A program made the translations under genes and the position numbers. The notes below the pieces were generated by a model. That model saw only the letters and a list, made by a program, of their open reading frames with translations. It was not told the origin of the DNA and ran no database searches. Shown piece after piece: positions 27,714 through 37,215 of a DNA stretch of 64,000 nucleotides. Source of the stretch: UBA1195 sp045598025 (GTDB lineage: Bacteria > Bacteroidota > Bacteroidia > Bacteroidales > WCHB1-69); contig JAZLLH010000010.1 in NCBI GenBank assembly GCA_045598025.1, forward strand, positions 32,941-96,940, written 5' to 3'. Positions within the stretch are counted from its first letter, which is position 1. Each line of letters begins with the position of its first letter.

Positions 27714-28661
27714 TTACTTACTCTCATCATTCATTTTCTGCATCCAGTCCGGCAACATACGTAAAGCAGCCAACTCTTTCCATTTTTTTCTGGCATCAAT
27801 AGCCGGAACACCGAATACCACACTGCCTTCTTCCGTAGACTTATCTACCGCTGAAGTTGCCAGCACCGTTGTACCCTTCCGTATGACAAGGCTTTTATTG
27901 ATAGCCACATGCGCCCAAATCAAGCACTCATCCTCTATTCGGGTGGTACCGGCAATGGAGCAATGACAACCAATCAGACAATGCTTTCCTATAGTCGTAT
28001 CGTGACCGACCTGTACGTGATTATCGAATTTACAACCGTCACCTATGGTGGTCGGTGAAGAAACGCCCTTATCTATCGTACATAAGGCTCCGATTTCCAC
28101 ATCATTGCCTATAACTACACTGCCACAGGATTCCAATTTATCCCATTTTTCCGGACGATGCTTGAAATAGAAAGCATCGGCCCCGATCACACTGTTCGCT
28201 TGGATAATCACATTATCTCCTATGGTAGTATGATCGTATATGCTTACATTGGCGTGCACAATGCAGTTTTTACCGATTACGACATCCGGACCGACAAACA
28301 CTCCCGGCTGTAGGACCGTACCTTCTCCGATAACGGCCGAAGGATGTACAGCTGCCGCCTGCGGAATAAAGCGACGGTAATGCTTCACCAAAGTGACATA
28401 AGGAGTATAGGGATCTTCACACACAAGCAACGTTTTCCCATACGTCTCTTCAGGCACTTTATCAATAAAGATGAAACTGGCTTTTCCCTTGAGAACGGCA
28501 TCGTAATACTTAGGGTGATCAACAAAAGTGACATCACCCTCTTCAACAGCGTGAATTTCGTTCACACCTTCCACCATACGATCCACTTTCCCGACGACTT
28601 CAATCTTGCCGCCTACGATGGAAAGCATTTCCTCAACGGAAATCGGCTTCGGTAATTTCAT
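27714..28661 (-). CDS. lpxD: LpxD-like UDP-3-O-acylglucosamine N-acyltransferase
   Basis: Family adds the N-linked acyl chain to UDP-3-O-acylglucosamine in lipid A synthesis. 315 residues: N-terminal uridine-binding domain (about 1-100, DVTFVDHPKYYDAVLKGKAS), then a left-handed beta-helix of hexapeptide repeats (about 105-270, e.g. AVIGEGTVLQPGVFVGPDVV) with the catalytic-region His (FDNHVQVGHDTTIG). Many Bacteroidota have a second LpxD paralog; which one this is cannot be decided here. Follows efp by 7 bases. Confidence 0.85.
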   Translation of the reverse strand: MKLPKPISVEEMLSIVGGKIEVVGKVDRMVEGVNEIHAVEEGDVTFVDHPKYYDAVLKGKASFIFIDKVPEETYGKTLLVCEDPYTPYVTLVKHYRRFIPQAAAVHPSAVIGEGTVLQPGVFVGPDVVIGKNCIVHANVSIYDHTTIGDNVIIQANSVIGADAFYFKHRPEKWDKLESCGSVVIGNDVEIGALCTIDKGVSSPTTIGDGCKFDNHVQVGHDTTIGKHCLIGCHCSIAGTTRIEDECLIWAHVAINKSLVIRKGTTVLATSAVDKSTEEGSVVFGVPAIDARKKWKELAALRMLPDWMQKMNDESK

Positions 28662-28668
28662 TGTGCTC

Positions 28669-29235
28669 TTATTTTACGCGTTCGGAATAACGGTTGGTAC
28701 GAGTGTCAACTTTGATTTTTTCACCAGTTTCAATGAAAAGAGGTACCATTACTTCAGCACCCGTTTCCACAGTGGCACGTTTCAGCGTATTGGTTGCTGT
28801 ATCGCCTTTGATTCCAGGTTCCGTATAGGTCACTTCCATCTCTACGAAAGGAGGAAGTTCGCAGGTCAACGGAGTATCCGTATCCGCATGATACATGATT
28901 TCAACCATCTGTCCCTCCTTCAAAAGGGCCGGATTATTGATCATATCCTGTTCAATTGCGATTTGCTCATACGTCTCCGCGTGCATGAAGTTGTAAGTAG
29001 TTTCTCCTTCCTTGTAAAGGAACTGGTAAGGACGGCGTTCCACACGTGCGATATCTATTTTGATACCGGCATCGAAACGGTTCTCAAGCACACGACCGGA
29101 CTTGATATGTTTCAATTTGGTACGCACAAAAGTGTTACCTTTTCCCGGTTTTACATGCTGAAACTCAACAATCGTCCACAATTCGTTGTTGTAAACGATA
29201 CAAAGACCGTTTTTAAAATCTGCTGTTGTTGCCAT
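28669..29235 (-). CDS. efp: Elongation factor P
   Basis: Rescues ribosomes stalled at polyproline. 188 residues, three beta-barrel domains. The tip of domain I is HVKPGKGNTFVRTKLKH; the Lys after PG is the usual modification position. Domain III ends with VDTRTNRYSERV. In the unit rplS-efp-lpxD. Confidence 0.97.
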   Translation of the reverse strand: MATTADFKNGLCIVYNNELWTIVEFQHVKPGKGNTFVRTKLKHIKSGRVLENRFDAGIKIDIARVERRPYQFLYKEGETTYNFMHAETYEQIAIEQDMINNPALLKEGQMVEIMYHADTDTPLTCELPPFVEMEVTYTEPGIKGDTATNTLKRATVETGAEVMVPLFIETGEKIKVDTRTNRYSERVK

Positions 29236-29256
29236 AAATAAGGTTTTTAGGCGGAT

Positions 29257-29610
29257 TTACATTCTCTTTTCTTTGATACGGGCTTTCTTACCGGTCAGCT
29301 CGCGCAGGTAGTAAATACGGGCTCTTCTCACCACACCGTGTTTGTTTACCACAATACTGTCAATGAACGGTGAATGAAGAGGGAAAATTCTTTCCACTCC
29401 GATACCGTTGGACATTTTCCGTACTGTGAAGGTTTCGGTGACGCCGCTGCCTGAACGTTGCAACACAACTCCCTGATAAGCTTGCAGCCTTTCTTTGTTT
29501 CCTTCTACAATTCTGTAATTCACCGTCACGGTGTCTCCTGCCTTGAAAACAGGGTAATTCTTCTTTTCAACCAATTGGCTTTCAGCCAATTCCATTAACT
29601 CAGATTTCAT
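29257..29610 (-). CDS. rplS: 50S ribosomal protein L19
   Basis: L19, 117 residues; AGDTVTVNYRIVEGNKERLQ and GIGVERIFPLHSPFIDSIVV, RRARIYYLRELTGKKARIKE are family signatures. First gene of a three-gene unit with efp and the lpxD-like gene. Confidence 0.98.
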   Translation of the reverse strand: MKSELMELAESQLVEKKNYPVFKAGDTVTVNYRIVEGNKERLQAYQGVVLQRSGSGVTETFTVRKMSNGIGVERIFPLHSPFIDSIVVNKHGVVRRARIYYLRELTGKKARIKEKRM

Positions 29611-29648
29611 CGAATACTCTTTTTACAATATGTTCAAAAAAATGTTTG

Positions 29649-29675
29649 CAAAAGTACTAATTAAATGAATACAAA
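29649..29675 (-). promoter_or_regulatory. rplS promoter
   Basis: Minus-strand TACTTTTG (29649-29656) with TTTG (29672-29675) 15 bases upstream inside a TTTGTATTCA block, close to that of rho and rpsL. Leader about 30 bases. Confidence 0.6.
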
Positions 29676-29718
29676 GAAACTTTCTCTGGATTTTTTTTGG
29701 ATATTTGTGTCTCATTTG

Positions 29719-31944
29719 CTATAACTTAATTATTTTCAATGTTATAACATCCTTATTGAGCACAATAATCCGGACAAAATACATCCCTTTAGGCAGGTCT
29801 CCTGCATGAATTCCGGTCTGCAATTCTTCCACCCTGCCGGAGCGGACACAACATCCTTGCACGTCGTACATTTCCCATACTCCTCCCCTTACGAGCTCTT
29901 CTGTTTCCACTTGAATAGAAAATGTTTCTCTAAAAGGATTGGGAATTACTTTCACAACAGACTCACCGGCCGTTGCTTCATCCACCGAGACCACGCTGCG
30001 CAACCAAAGAGAGCGTTCCCCGGTTTCGCCACACACATGGGTTGCTTTAGCAAACAGATGTCCCTGACCGGCCTGCAGCACCTCCACTTCCACCTGAAAA
30101 CCGGAAGGATTCAGTATCCACTCGCTCTGATCCGTTCGCCAGCAGCAACTGGACAAACCGGGAAGAGAATCCGTCTCGAAATGGAAACTTCCGGCTGTAA
30201 GAAGAAGGGTATCCCCCCGTATCGCGCCCAAAGTGTCCGGGAGATGGAGCAAGTGCAAATGCAAGACAGACAGGCTGTCGCATCCGTATACGGACACCAG
30301 GCTGTCACAACAGACAAGGGAATCCGCATCCAAGGTGGCATCCGGAGCAATATCAAAACCATACTGACAGTAAGCGGTTCCCGCACACACGGTGTCGTAC
30401 ACGGAAACCATCAACGTCTTATGGGAGGTCAGTTTCAGAACGAGAAGACTGTCGCAACCCGCACGGGTATGCCGCAGAACGCTGTATTCTCCGGCAGAAT
30501 CCAAGACCAACCCCTCCCACATATAGGGGAATCCGGACTCACATAATTGCAGGCTGTCGTAGCGGACGTATTCCGGATATACCTGCAAATGGAGATGACA
30601 GATACTATCACATCCCCACTGGGTTTGCAGACTGTCCGCATAATCGCCCGAAGAACGGAAAATCCGATCATGCCAGACATACGGCTGGCTTGCACACACA
30701 TAGGCCGTATCCCGGTGAGAGAATACCGGATGCACAAAAAGGCGGAAGGCAGACACCGCGCAACTGTCCGTATACCTCACCGTATCCACACATAACGTAT
30801 CCGAAAACAGCACCCGCGAATGCCAGCGATAAGGCAGTTCATTACCGCATATTCCGACGCTGTCCGAATGGTAGTAGACAGGCAGCACTTTTAATGACAG
30901 ACACACTATGCTGTCGCAACCGGAGGCAGCAGACAAAGTGTCCCTATATATCCCGGAGGCAAACAAACTGCGATGATGCCAGCGGTAAGGAAGTTCATAG
31001 GCATAGATACGGACGCTGTCCTCCCAATGCGTTTTGGGAAATGCCAGCGTCAATTGCAACTGCAGTATGCTGTCACAGCCGTTGGTACGGGCCAAAGTAT
31101 CCGCATACAGTCCGCTGCCCGTCAGGTGATATCCTCTCCACAGATAGGACGCCTGCCCGCACAGCGCGACCGTGTCCGTCTGAACATAGGGTAACGGATG
31201 TATGTTCAGATGCAGATGCACCACACTGTCCATACCGTCCGAAGCGACATACCAACGTTCATAGTTTCCGGAAGTTTCATACAACGAATCCTCCCAGAAA
31301 TAAGAGCAAACACTGTCTACATAAAAATGGGTATGATACTCCGTATCAGCAGGCACCACGTAGGTAATGGTGTCACTGACCCACAACGAGCCCTTGGCCC
31401 CGTTGGTCGCATAATAATCCTGAGCCATATTGCAATAGTATGTTCCCACGCCCACAGCCGTTGTATTGGTCTGCCGGTAAATCTGCAGCACAACGTCATA
31501 CCTTCCGCAACGTCCGAAGTGCATCCTCAGTTTGACCGGACGGTTTCGGTTGCATTCCGAAGAGGCATTGACAATACTCAGGGAAAAACTGCTACAGGTA
31601 ATTCCGAACAGGGATACATCCTGAGGCAGATTGAGGCTACCGCTAAGGAAAGGATACGCCACCGTATCGTTTCCCATAGAGCGCATGGTCATATCAGCCC
31701 ATCCATAGTCCGACACAGTGTCCATACGCACACCATTGCGGTATATATGATATTCTATGGACACCATTGAGGTATAGTATGAACCGGCATATATGCTGTC
31801 TACTATTACAGCTGTATCCAGAACCGAAGTCTGTCCCTTGTACCGAATATGCTGGCTGGGGGGCACATTTTGGGAAAAAACAGCCAAGCGGGGCAAGGTC
31901 AATACGACCATAACGAACAGAAATAACCTTTTCTCAATTCTCAT
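29719..31944 (-). CDS. Secreted repeat protein with T9SS type A sorting domain
   Basis: 741 residues. Signal peptide at about 1-24 (ending AVFSQ). Residues about 205-570 are seven tandem units of about 50 residues with the loose pattern D-S/T-x3-C-x4-PY-x-W, S-G-x-Y-x-D-T/S-L, and GCDSI-x2-L-x-L-x-V. The C-terminus (about 663-741) has the T9SS type A pattern VIPNPF, MYDVQG and LPKGMYFVRI, which directs export and surface attachment. Its ATG overlaps the stop of the MMPL exporter gene (ATGA), tying it to the pigment operon. Function unknown; a surface or adhesin-like role is inference. Confidence 0.85.
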   Translation of the reverse strand: MRIEKRLFLFVMVVLTLPRLAVFSQNVPPSQHIRYKGQTSVLDTAVIVDSIYAGSYYTSMVSIEYHIYRNGVRMDTVSDYGWADMTMRSMGNDTVAYPFLSGSLNLPQDVSLFGITCSSFSLSIVNASSECNRNRPVKLRMHFGRCGRYDVVLQIYRQTNTTAVGVGTYYCNMAQDYYATNGAKGSLWVSDTITYVVPADTEYHTHFYVDSVCSYFWEDSLYETSGNYERWYVASDGMDSVVHLHLNIHPLPYVQTDTVALCGQASYLWRGYHLTGSGLYADTLARTNGCDSILQLQLTLAFPKTHWEDSVRIYAYELPYRWHHRSLFASGIYRDTLSAASGCDSIVCLSLKVLPVYYHSDSVGICGNELPYRWHSRVLFSDTLCVDTVRYTDSCAVSAFRLFVHPVFSHRDTAYVCASQPYVWHDRIFRSSGDYADSLQTQWGCDSICHLHLQVYPEYVRYDSLQLCESGFPYMWEGLVLDSAGEYSVLRHTRAGCDSLLVLKLTSHKTLMVSVYDTVCAGTAYCQYGFDIAPDATLDADSLVCCDSLVSVYGCDSLSVLHLHLLHLPDTLGAIRGDTLLLTAGSFHFETDSLPGLSSCCWRTDQSEWILNPSGFQVEVEVLQAGQGHLFAKATHVCGETGERSLWLRSVVSVDEATAGESVVKVIPNPFRETFSIQVETEELVRGGVWEMYDVQGCCVRSGRVEELQTGIHAGDLPKGMYFVRIIVLNKDVITLKIIKL
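30235..31332 (-). repeat. Seven tandem about 50-residue coding repeats
   Basis: Protein-level repeats within the T9SS-sorted protein, each usually with PYxW and a GCDS motif (for example ARTNGCDSILQLQL, SAASGCDSIVCLSL, TQWGCDSICHLHL). Unit 1 has GMDS in place of GCDS and unit 4 has SCAV. The DNA copies are diverged, so this is an old expansion. Confidence 0.8.
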
Positions 31945-34900
31945 AGTTCATCTACATATTTCAAATTTTTCGGCACAGAAATACAGTTTCTTGCGATTTC
32001 CAGGTTATCGGAATCCGGATCGGTGGCAATGATATGCAGGCGTTTCTTTACCAAAGCCGCCAACAGAGCAAATTCACCCAGACCGCAGTTCCGTATGCAA
32101 TAGGTACCCTCTTCCGGCAAAGCAGCGACCGCATCCGCGTATCCTCTGTTCTTTTTCATTTCTCTGCGGACTCTGCGCTCAACAGATGCTCCTTTATATA
32201 TATAATTGTGCAACACCAGATCTTCATAATATTCCGCTGTTTCTACCGATGTAGACAAACGGGCATATTCCTCTTCGTAAAAGGACTTCATCCGATGAGT
32301 GAATTCGCGCAGAGTCAAGTCCTTGCAACAGGAATCATCCATACTGATACGGTTCAGAATCCGGATATCTGCCCGTCCTTTCCTCAACATAAATTCGGTT
32401 TTGGGAAGAATATCACCCATGCCGTGAATGACAATTGGCAGCACATCTACTCCGAACTTACGGGCTATATGGAACGCACCCTGATGGAAGCGAAGGATTT
32501 TTCCCTCCGGAGAGCGGGTTCCTTCCGGGAAGACCAGTACGGAATACCCTTCCGAAAGGAGTTGTCCGATTGCCTCCTCCTGTTCCTCTAAACGATCGGT
32601 AACCGGCAGACAGCGTGCGTAACGCACAATCTGTCCATAAAACGGACAATTCCATACCCAGCGGTTGGTCAGACACACTATCCGGGGATGCATGGCTAAC
32701 AGATACAACAAATCCAAATGGGACTGATGATTGCATATGATGACAGAGGGTTTATCAAATGTTTCACCGGACACATTTTCATAACGTGACTTTACTCCGG
32801 GGAGCAGACGGACCAACAGACGGAACAATCCGCAAAGCGCTTTATGATAGCACTGCTCGTGCTTTTTCGTACGGCCGCCGACAGTCAGCAGGAAAAAGCC
32901 GAGAAGGGTCATATAGAGAGTCCCCGACAGAAATCCCACAAAGGAAATTGCGGTTTTGCCCAGATTCAAAAGGGTAACAGGCATACGTCTGTCCTTCCCT
33001 TTCTTTTTGGTCAGCCAGGTATAAATCAAAGGAGGAAAGAAATAGGCCATCAGGACTACAGAAAACATGCCCACAATAGTCACTTCTGCAAGGGAATGCA
33101 TGGCCGGATGCCGGGCCAGAATCAGGGCACCGATGCCGATAAACATGATGGAAGCGGATAAAAGTACCGAATTTTTGTAGGAAGCCAGCATTTTTTTCCG
33201 GTAGGTATATTCGTACATCATCCCCTCTGTCACAAAAATGGTATAATCGTCTCCCATTCCGAATATAAAGGTAGCCAAAATAATATTCACAATATTGAAC
33301 CGGATATCGAACAGATACATCAGACCGAGTATCCACACCCATGCCACCGTGAGAGGGGCAAATGCCAAGAGGCTCAATTCAATCCGTCCGAACGAAACCA
33401 ACAGAAATACGAATACTATCAGCCCGCACACATAAAGCACATAATTGAAATCACCGGATAGTGCGTCCACCATTTTGGACATCAGGGAGCGATTGTCAAA
33501 AGCGAAGACAGACGATTCCCTATGATTCAGGGCAAAATCCACGGAATCCTTGAACTTTCCGTCTGTTTCCAACAGAGTGTACACCCGGCCCATACCTTCA
33601 TCCTCCGAAAGATAATTGTCAGCAAAAGATGCCGTCAGAGGTTCAAAATAATCGATAGCATGGGGAGTGTATCTGCATTGCAGCATATTTTCGAAAGCCT
33701 GAAACGCCCCCGGCTGAAAACCGGCACTTTCAGTTGCTTTCCGAAAGGCATTCAGAAAGGGTTCCCGCTTGTCTTTCCAGAAATTTTCCCACTCTTCTAT
33801 TTTCTCTGACTGCAGTTCTTTGGATGGAATAAAAGATGATATTCCGTTGATTTTCAATATTGCTCCTTCTTTTTGCAGACTGTCCAGCAAGGGACGTACG
33901 GATTCATAGTGTTGTAAAGCCTCTTCCATGGAAGCACCCTCTGACACACAATACATCTGAGGATTTCCGCTTTCAGTGAGCCGAATCAGTTTTTCCATCT
34001 GCATCTTGTGTTCCGGCGTCATGTAATTAATGTGATTCATGTCGGAATCAAAACGGACTTCCCTGCTGAAAAAAAACAGTGGAACTGTCAGCAGCAGCAC
34101 CAAAAGCACAATGAAGGGATATTTTTCCAGACGGAATTCGGCCACCTTCCCAAAACGGAACTCCGGCAAACGCTGCTGTTTACGGAACAGCGAGTGCGGA
34201 AACAGATGCGGCAGAAAAAACAGCACGAACAATATGGAGCCCACCAATAACATGGAAGCAAACAATCCCAAATCCTTCATGGCATCAGAACTGATGAAAA
34301 TCAGACTGAGAAAGGCTCCGACTGTTGTGATGTTTCCGGTCACCAAAGGAGAGATGATATCCTTGATGGTCTGTTCTTTGGAATACCCCTGCTGATAATG
34401 AGCCAGGAAATGCAGCGGATAATTGACAGCTATACCGATGATGATAGAGCCTACACCTATGGCGATGAGAGAAACGGACTGCTTGAAAATGGCCAGGAAG
34501 GCCAAGCCGAACAACAGCCCGAATGCAATGGAAAACAAAATGATGAATAATGCCCGCACATCCTTGAAAAACCAGGAAAGCAAGGCCAGAATGAGCAACA
34601 AAGCTACCAAGACCGAAATCAGGGTATCTTTCTTGATACGCTCCGCATTTCCTACAGAAATGACAGCAGCTCCTATAGATTTGATTTCCACATCCTTACC
34701 ATACTGTTCCTGTACATCCTTCACGGAGGCATCGATATTCCGTATCAACTGCTTGTTCCTGAAGGTTTCGCTGACCGGAAAACGAGAGGATACGGCCAGA
34801 ATGGCTTCCTTTCCCTCCTTATCGAACACATAGCCGTCAATGGTCTGAAAAGCATCACTTTGGCGGATATCCGCCAAAGAAGACAGCACGCCCGATGAAA

Positions 34901-35444
34901 AATGCAAAGGATCCATGGCAATGACATTCTTCATCCACGATCCCATGGGAGAAAGCAGCCACTTCTTGTCGGATTCCAAAGCCGACCGTATGCTGTCCGC
35001 AGACATCCGACGTGCAATCATTGCATAATCTGCCGAATCCAAATAATACGGCATATTTTCCACCAAAAAGCGGGTCATACCGAGGATCCGGGTCTGATCC
35101 ACCATATAGAACACGCTTTCCATCAAATCATCACTGTCGTTTGCTTCCAGTTTTTCCGCTAAAACGTCACACACCTCCATCACCAATTCCCGGGCAGCAT
35201 CTGCATCGGAAGTATCGGTTGGCTGCACACTGATCATGATTTTGTTGGCTGCTCCTATATGCTGATAAGCCTCATTCATCCGGCGGTTTTCCCTGGTATT
35301 GGGGAAGAAACTCCCGACATCTTCCACGAAGTGCAGGCGCAGAAGGCAGGCACAGAACAGAAGACAGACTGCCGACAGACAGATGCGGCACAGCCAGGGA
35401 TGACGCTCAAAATAACGGTAGACTCGCAGTAAAAACAATTCCAT
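31941..35444 (-). CDS. MMPL/RND-type exporter fused to lysophospholipid acyltransferase and a short methyltransferase-like tail
   Basis: 1167 residues. Residues about 1-830 form an MMPL permease: one N-terminal TM, a large periplasmic loop, five or six TMs (ISVLVALLLILALLSWFF onward), then a repeat of that layout. Residues about 890-1060 are a PlsC-type acyltransferase with NHQSHLD (HX4D, about residue 903) and FPEGTRSPEGK (about 976). The last about 60 residues contain a Rossmann methyltransferase motif I (NCGLGEFALLAAL, DPDSD), then stop. As I recall, Bacteroidota pigment clusters encode trifunctional exporter/acyltransferase/methyltransferase proteins; here the third domain is too short to be complete. 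Probably moves or acylates the polyene lipid. Confidence 0.85.
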   Translation of the reverse strand: MELFLLRVYRYFERHPWLCRICLSAVCLLFCACLLRLHFVEDVGSFFPNTRENRRMNEAYQHIGAANKIMISVQPTDTSDADAARELVMEVCDVLAEKLEANDSDDLMESVFYMVDQTRILGMTRFLVENMPYYLDSADYAMIARRMSADSIRSALESDKKWLLSPMGSWMKNVIAMDPLHFSSGVLSSLADIRQSDAFQTIDGYVFDKEGKEAILAVSSRFPVSETFRNKQLIRNIDASVKDVQEQYGKDVEIKSIGAAVISVGNAERIKKDTLISVLVALLLILALLSWFFKDVRALFIILFSIAFGLLFGLAFLAIFKQSVSLIAIGVGSIIIGIAVNYPLHFLAHYQQGYSKEQTIKDIISPLVTGNITTVGAFLSLIFISSDAMKDLGLFASMLLVGSILFVLFFLPHLFPHSLFRKQQRLPEFRFGKVAEFRLEKYPFIVLLVLLLTVPLFFFSREVRFDSDMNHINYMTPEHKMQMEKLIRLTESGNPQMYCVSEGASMEEALQHYESVRPLLDSLQKEGAILKINGISSFIPSKELQSEKIEEWENFWKDKREPFLNAFRKATESAGFQPGAFQAFENMLQCRYTPHAIDYFEPLTASFADNYLSEDEGMGRVYTLLETDGKFKDSVDFALNHRESSVFAFDNRSLMSKMVDALSGDFNYVLYVCGLIVFVFLLVSFGRIELSLLAFAPLTVAWVWILGLMYLFDIRFNIVNIILATFIFGMGDDYTIFVTEGMMYEYTYRKKMLASYKNSVLLSASIMFIGIGALILARHPAMHSLAEVTIVGMFSVVLMAYFFPPLIYTWLTKKKGKDRRMPVTLLNLGKTAISFVGFLSGTLYMTLLGFFLLTVGGRTKKHEQCYHKALCGLFRLLVRLLPGVKSRYENVSGETFDKPSVIICNHQSHLDLLYLLAMHPRIVCLTNRWVWNCPFYGQIVRYARCLPVTDRLEEQEEAIGQLLSEGYSVLVFPEGTRSPEGKILRFHQGAFHIARKFGVDVLPIVIHGMGDILPKTEFMLRKGRADIRILNRISMDDSCCKDLTLREFTHRMKSFYEEEYARLSTSVETAEYYEDLVLHNYIYKGASVERRVRREMKKNRGYADAVAALPEEGTYCIRNCGLGEFALLAALVKKRLHIIATDPDSDNLEIARNCISVPKNLKYVDEL

Positions 35445-35450
35445 GATAAT

Positions 35451-36197
35451 TTACTCTTTGTGACGGTTTTTCCATTGAATCAGTGCCATCTTCGGATATC
35501 CGTACACCAGGGCTGCTATGCAGAAAAAAGCATTCAACAGACTGATTCTCATAAAATCAGCCGTAGGACGGAAATGGCTCACTCTCTCTTCTTTGGGAGG
35601 ATAATACACCTGTATCGGTTGGGAAAGCAAGGGAATTCCTTTCCATGCAGACCGCACCAGCAGTTCCAGTTCCGCTTCGTACCTGTGACACAAGGGAGAC
35701 ACCCCATGCATAGCCTGCAGCGGATACAGCCGGTATCCGCTCTGGGTGTCCGGCAGATGTTGCCAAGTCTGCAAACAAAACCAGAAATTGGAAAAACGGT
35801 TGGCAAATGTATTTTTGGCCGGCATATTGGGATTTGCCATACACCGGCTACCGACAACCAATGCCTTCGGATGACGATTATGGACCTCCTCCAGCAAAGG
35901 CAGGTCTTCTGCCAGATGCTGACCATCCGAATCCATGGTAATGACAGCCTCATATCCATTCCGGAGCGCTTCGCGGAAGCCTTGTTTCAGGGCATAGCCC
36001 TTGCCCCTGTTCTTTTTGTAGGAAACCACCTTAATACCATCGGGAAGTTGCCGGAGTATCTGCTTGGTAGAATCGACAGAGCCATCATCCACCACCAGTA
36101 TGTGGGGAGTATAAAGCAACACGGAGCGAACCGTTTTCTCCAGCGTCCGCTCGTTGTTATAGGTAGGTATCAGCACACAAATCCGAGGGGACAACAT
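35451..36197 (-). CDS. Family 2 glycosyltransferase
   Basis: GT-A fold inverting transferase, 248 residues from the ATG at 36197 (one base after the dehydratase stop); a start 27 bases upstream would overlap that gene. N-terminus MLSPRICVLIPTYNNERTLE, nucleotide-sugar site VVDDGSVDST and catalytic metal motif MDSDGQH. Closest in layout to dolichyl-phosphate-mannose-synthase-like enzymes. A C-terminal hydrophobic stretch (ISLLNAFFCIAALVYG) suggests membrane association. In this operon it may glycosylate the pigment or a lipid carrier; substrate unknown. Confidence 0.85.
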   Translation of the reverse strand: MLSPRICVLIPTYNNERTLEKTVRSVLLYTPHILVVDDGSVDSTKQILRQLPDGIKVVSYKKNRGKGYALKQGFREALRNGYEAVITMDSDGQHLAEDLPLLEEVHNRHPKALVVGSRCMANPNMPAKNTFANRFSNFWFCLQTWQHLPDTQSGYRLYPLQAMHGVSPLCHRYEAELELLVRSAWKGIPLLSQPIQVYYPPKEERVSHFRPTADFMRISLLNAFFCIAALVYGYPKMALIQWKNRHKE

Positions 36198-36198
36198 A

Positions 36199-36570
36199 TC
36201 ACAATTTTTGTACAATTTGCGCAAAGAGCGTGCATTTTGCCGCAGGAGAACCGGCTGTCGATACGGCGGCCTTCAAACGGAAGAGACCTTTGTCCGAAGT
36301 GTTCCACTCAATGGAGAAAACCGCCTTGTCCATAGGCGTCAGACTGTGCACGAATTTCATGTTTGGGACTTCTGTTATACGCAAAACACAGCCCATTTCC
36401 TGTTCGGCCAGTTCTTTGACCATTTCCAGAAGACAGGCTCCCGGAACGATGGGACGATGCGGAAAATGAGCAGCGAAAACAGGATGTTCCGAACGAAAGG
36501 ACACCTCTGCCTCCAAACCCGTTTCACGGACGCTCCACCGCAACACCTCGTAAAAATCCTCCCTTAACAT
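36199..36570 (-). CDS. Hotdog-fold 3-hydroxyacyl-ACP dehydratase
   Basis: 123 residues, FabZ/FabA superfamily. Active-site segment HPVFAAHFPHRPIVPGACLLEM has the conserved His and the PGxxxxE helix (Glu in LLEM). Likely dehydrates the growing polyene on ACP, keeping each double bond. It is one of two hotdog dehydratases in the cluster, as in known aryl polyene clusters. Confidence 0.8.
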   Translation of the reverse strand: MLREDFYEVLRWSVRETGLEAEVSFRSEHPVFAAHFPHRPIVPGACLLEMVKELAEQEMGCVLRITEVPNMKFVHSLTPMDKAVFSIEWNTSDKGLFRLKAAVSTAGSPAAKCTLFAQIVQKL

Positions 36571-36572
36571 GC

Positions 36573-37193
36573 TTATTTCAATTCAAACAGGGCGTCCCCC
36601 AATTTCAAATTCTTTTTCACATTGGAAAAATAGATATCCGTCACATCTCCTCCTACTTCATTCATTTGTATGTGCACGGCATTCATGGTTGACTGCTGCA
36701 CATAGAGGACGATCTCGGTGAAAAGACCTTTCATGCGGGAATTAAGCGGTTTCATTTCAATACGGTACAGGCTTCCGTTGCTCTGGACGACAGTCTGGAA
36801 ATTCTTGCCGTTCTGCAATTCGTTGCCCGTCAGTATTCCGACAATCAGCCTTCCCAAGCCTTGGAATCCACGGTTGGCCGGTCCTACGCCTTCCGCGGTT
36901 TGGGTTTGAAACACATTTCCCTTCATCAACAGCACCAGCTGTTGCGGATTGGTATATTCCCAACGCATGCAAAGCGGTGCTTTGAAATAGAGCATTCCCT
37001 TGGAAACAGCCTTTTCAGCCAACAGAGACGACTTTTTTTCCTGACGGAAGGAACACTGCATGCTCCGCACATCCTGAGACAAGGCAGACAACACCGCTGA
37101 CTGCTCCGAAGCGGACAAGGTCGTATAGGTCTGCGCGGACACCCAAAGCGGGAACCATGACAAAGCGAAAAAAAACACTCTCAACCTGCTCAT
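36573..37193 (-). CDS. LolA-like outer-membrane lipoprotein carrier protein
   Basis: 206 residues with an N-terminal signal peptide (VFFFALSWFPLWVSAQ, cleavage near residue 20). The body fits the LolA half-barrel (SMQCSFRQEKKSSLLAEKAV, GMLYFKAPLCMRWEYTNPQQ). LolA relatives are regular members of aryl polyene and flexirubin clusters and are thought to ferry the lipid product across the periplasm. Confidence 0.8.
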   Translation of the reverse strand: MSRLRVFFFALSWFPLWVSAQTYTTLSASEQSAVLSALSQDVRSMQCSFRQEKKSSLLAEKAVSKGMLYFKAPLCMRWEYTNPQQLVLLMKGNVFQTQTAEGVGPANRGFQGLGRLIVGILTGNELQNGKNFQTVVQSNGSLYRIEMKPLNSRMKGLFTEIVLYVQQSTMNAVHIQMNEVGGDVTDIYFSNVKKNLKLGDALFELK

Positions 37194-37215
37194 AATTCAT
37201 TTGATTCAATTCAAA

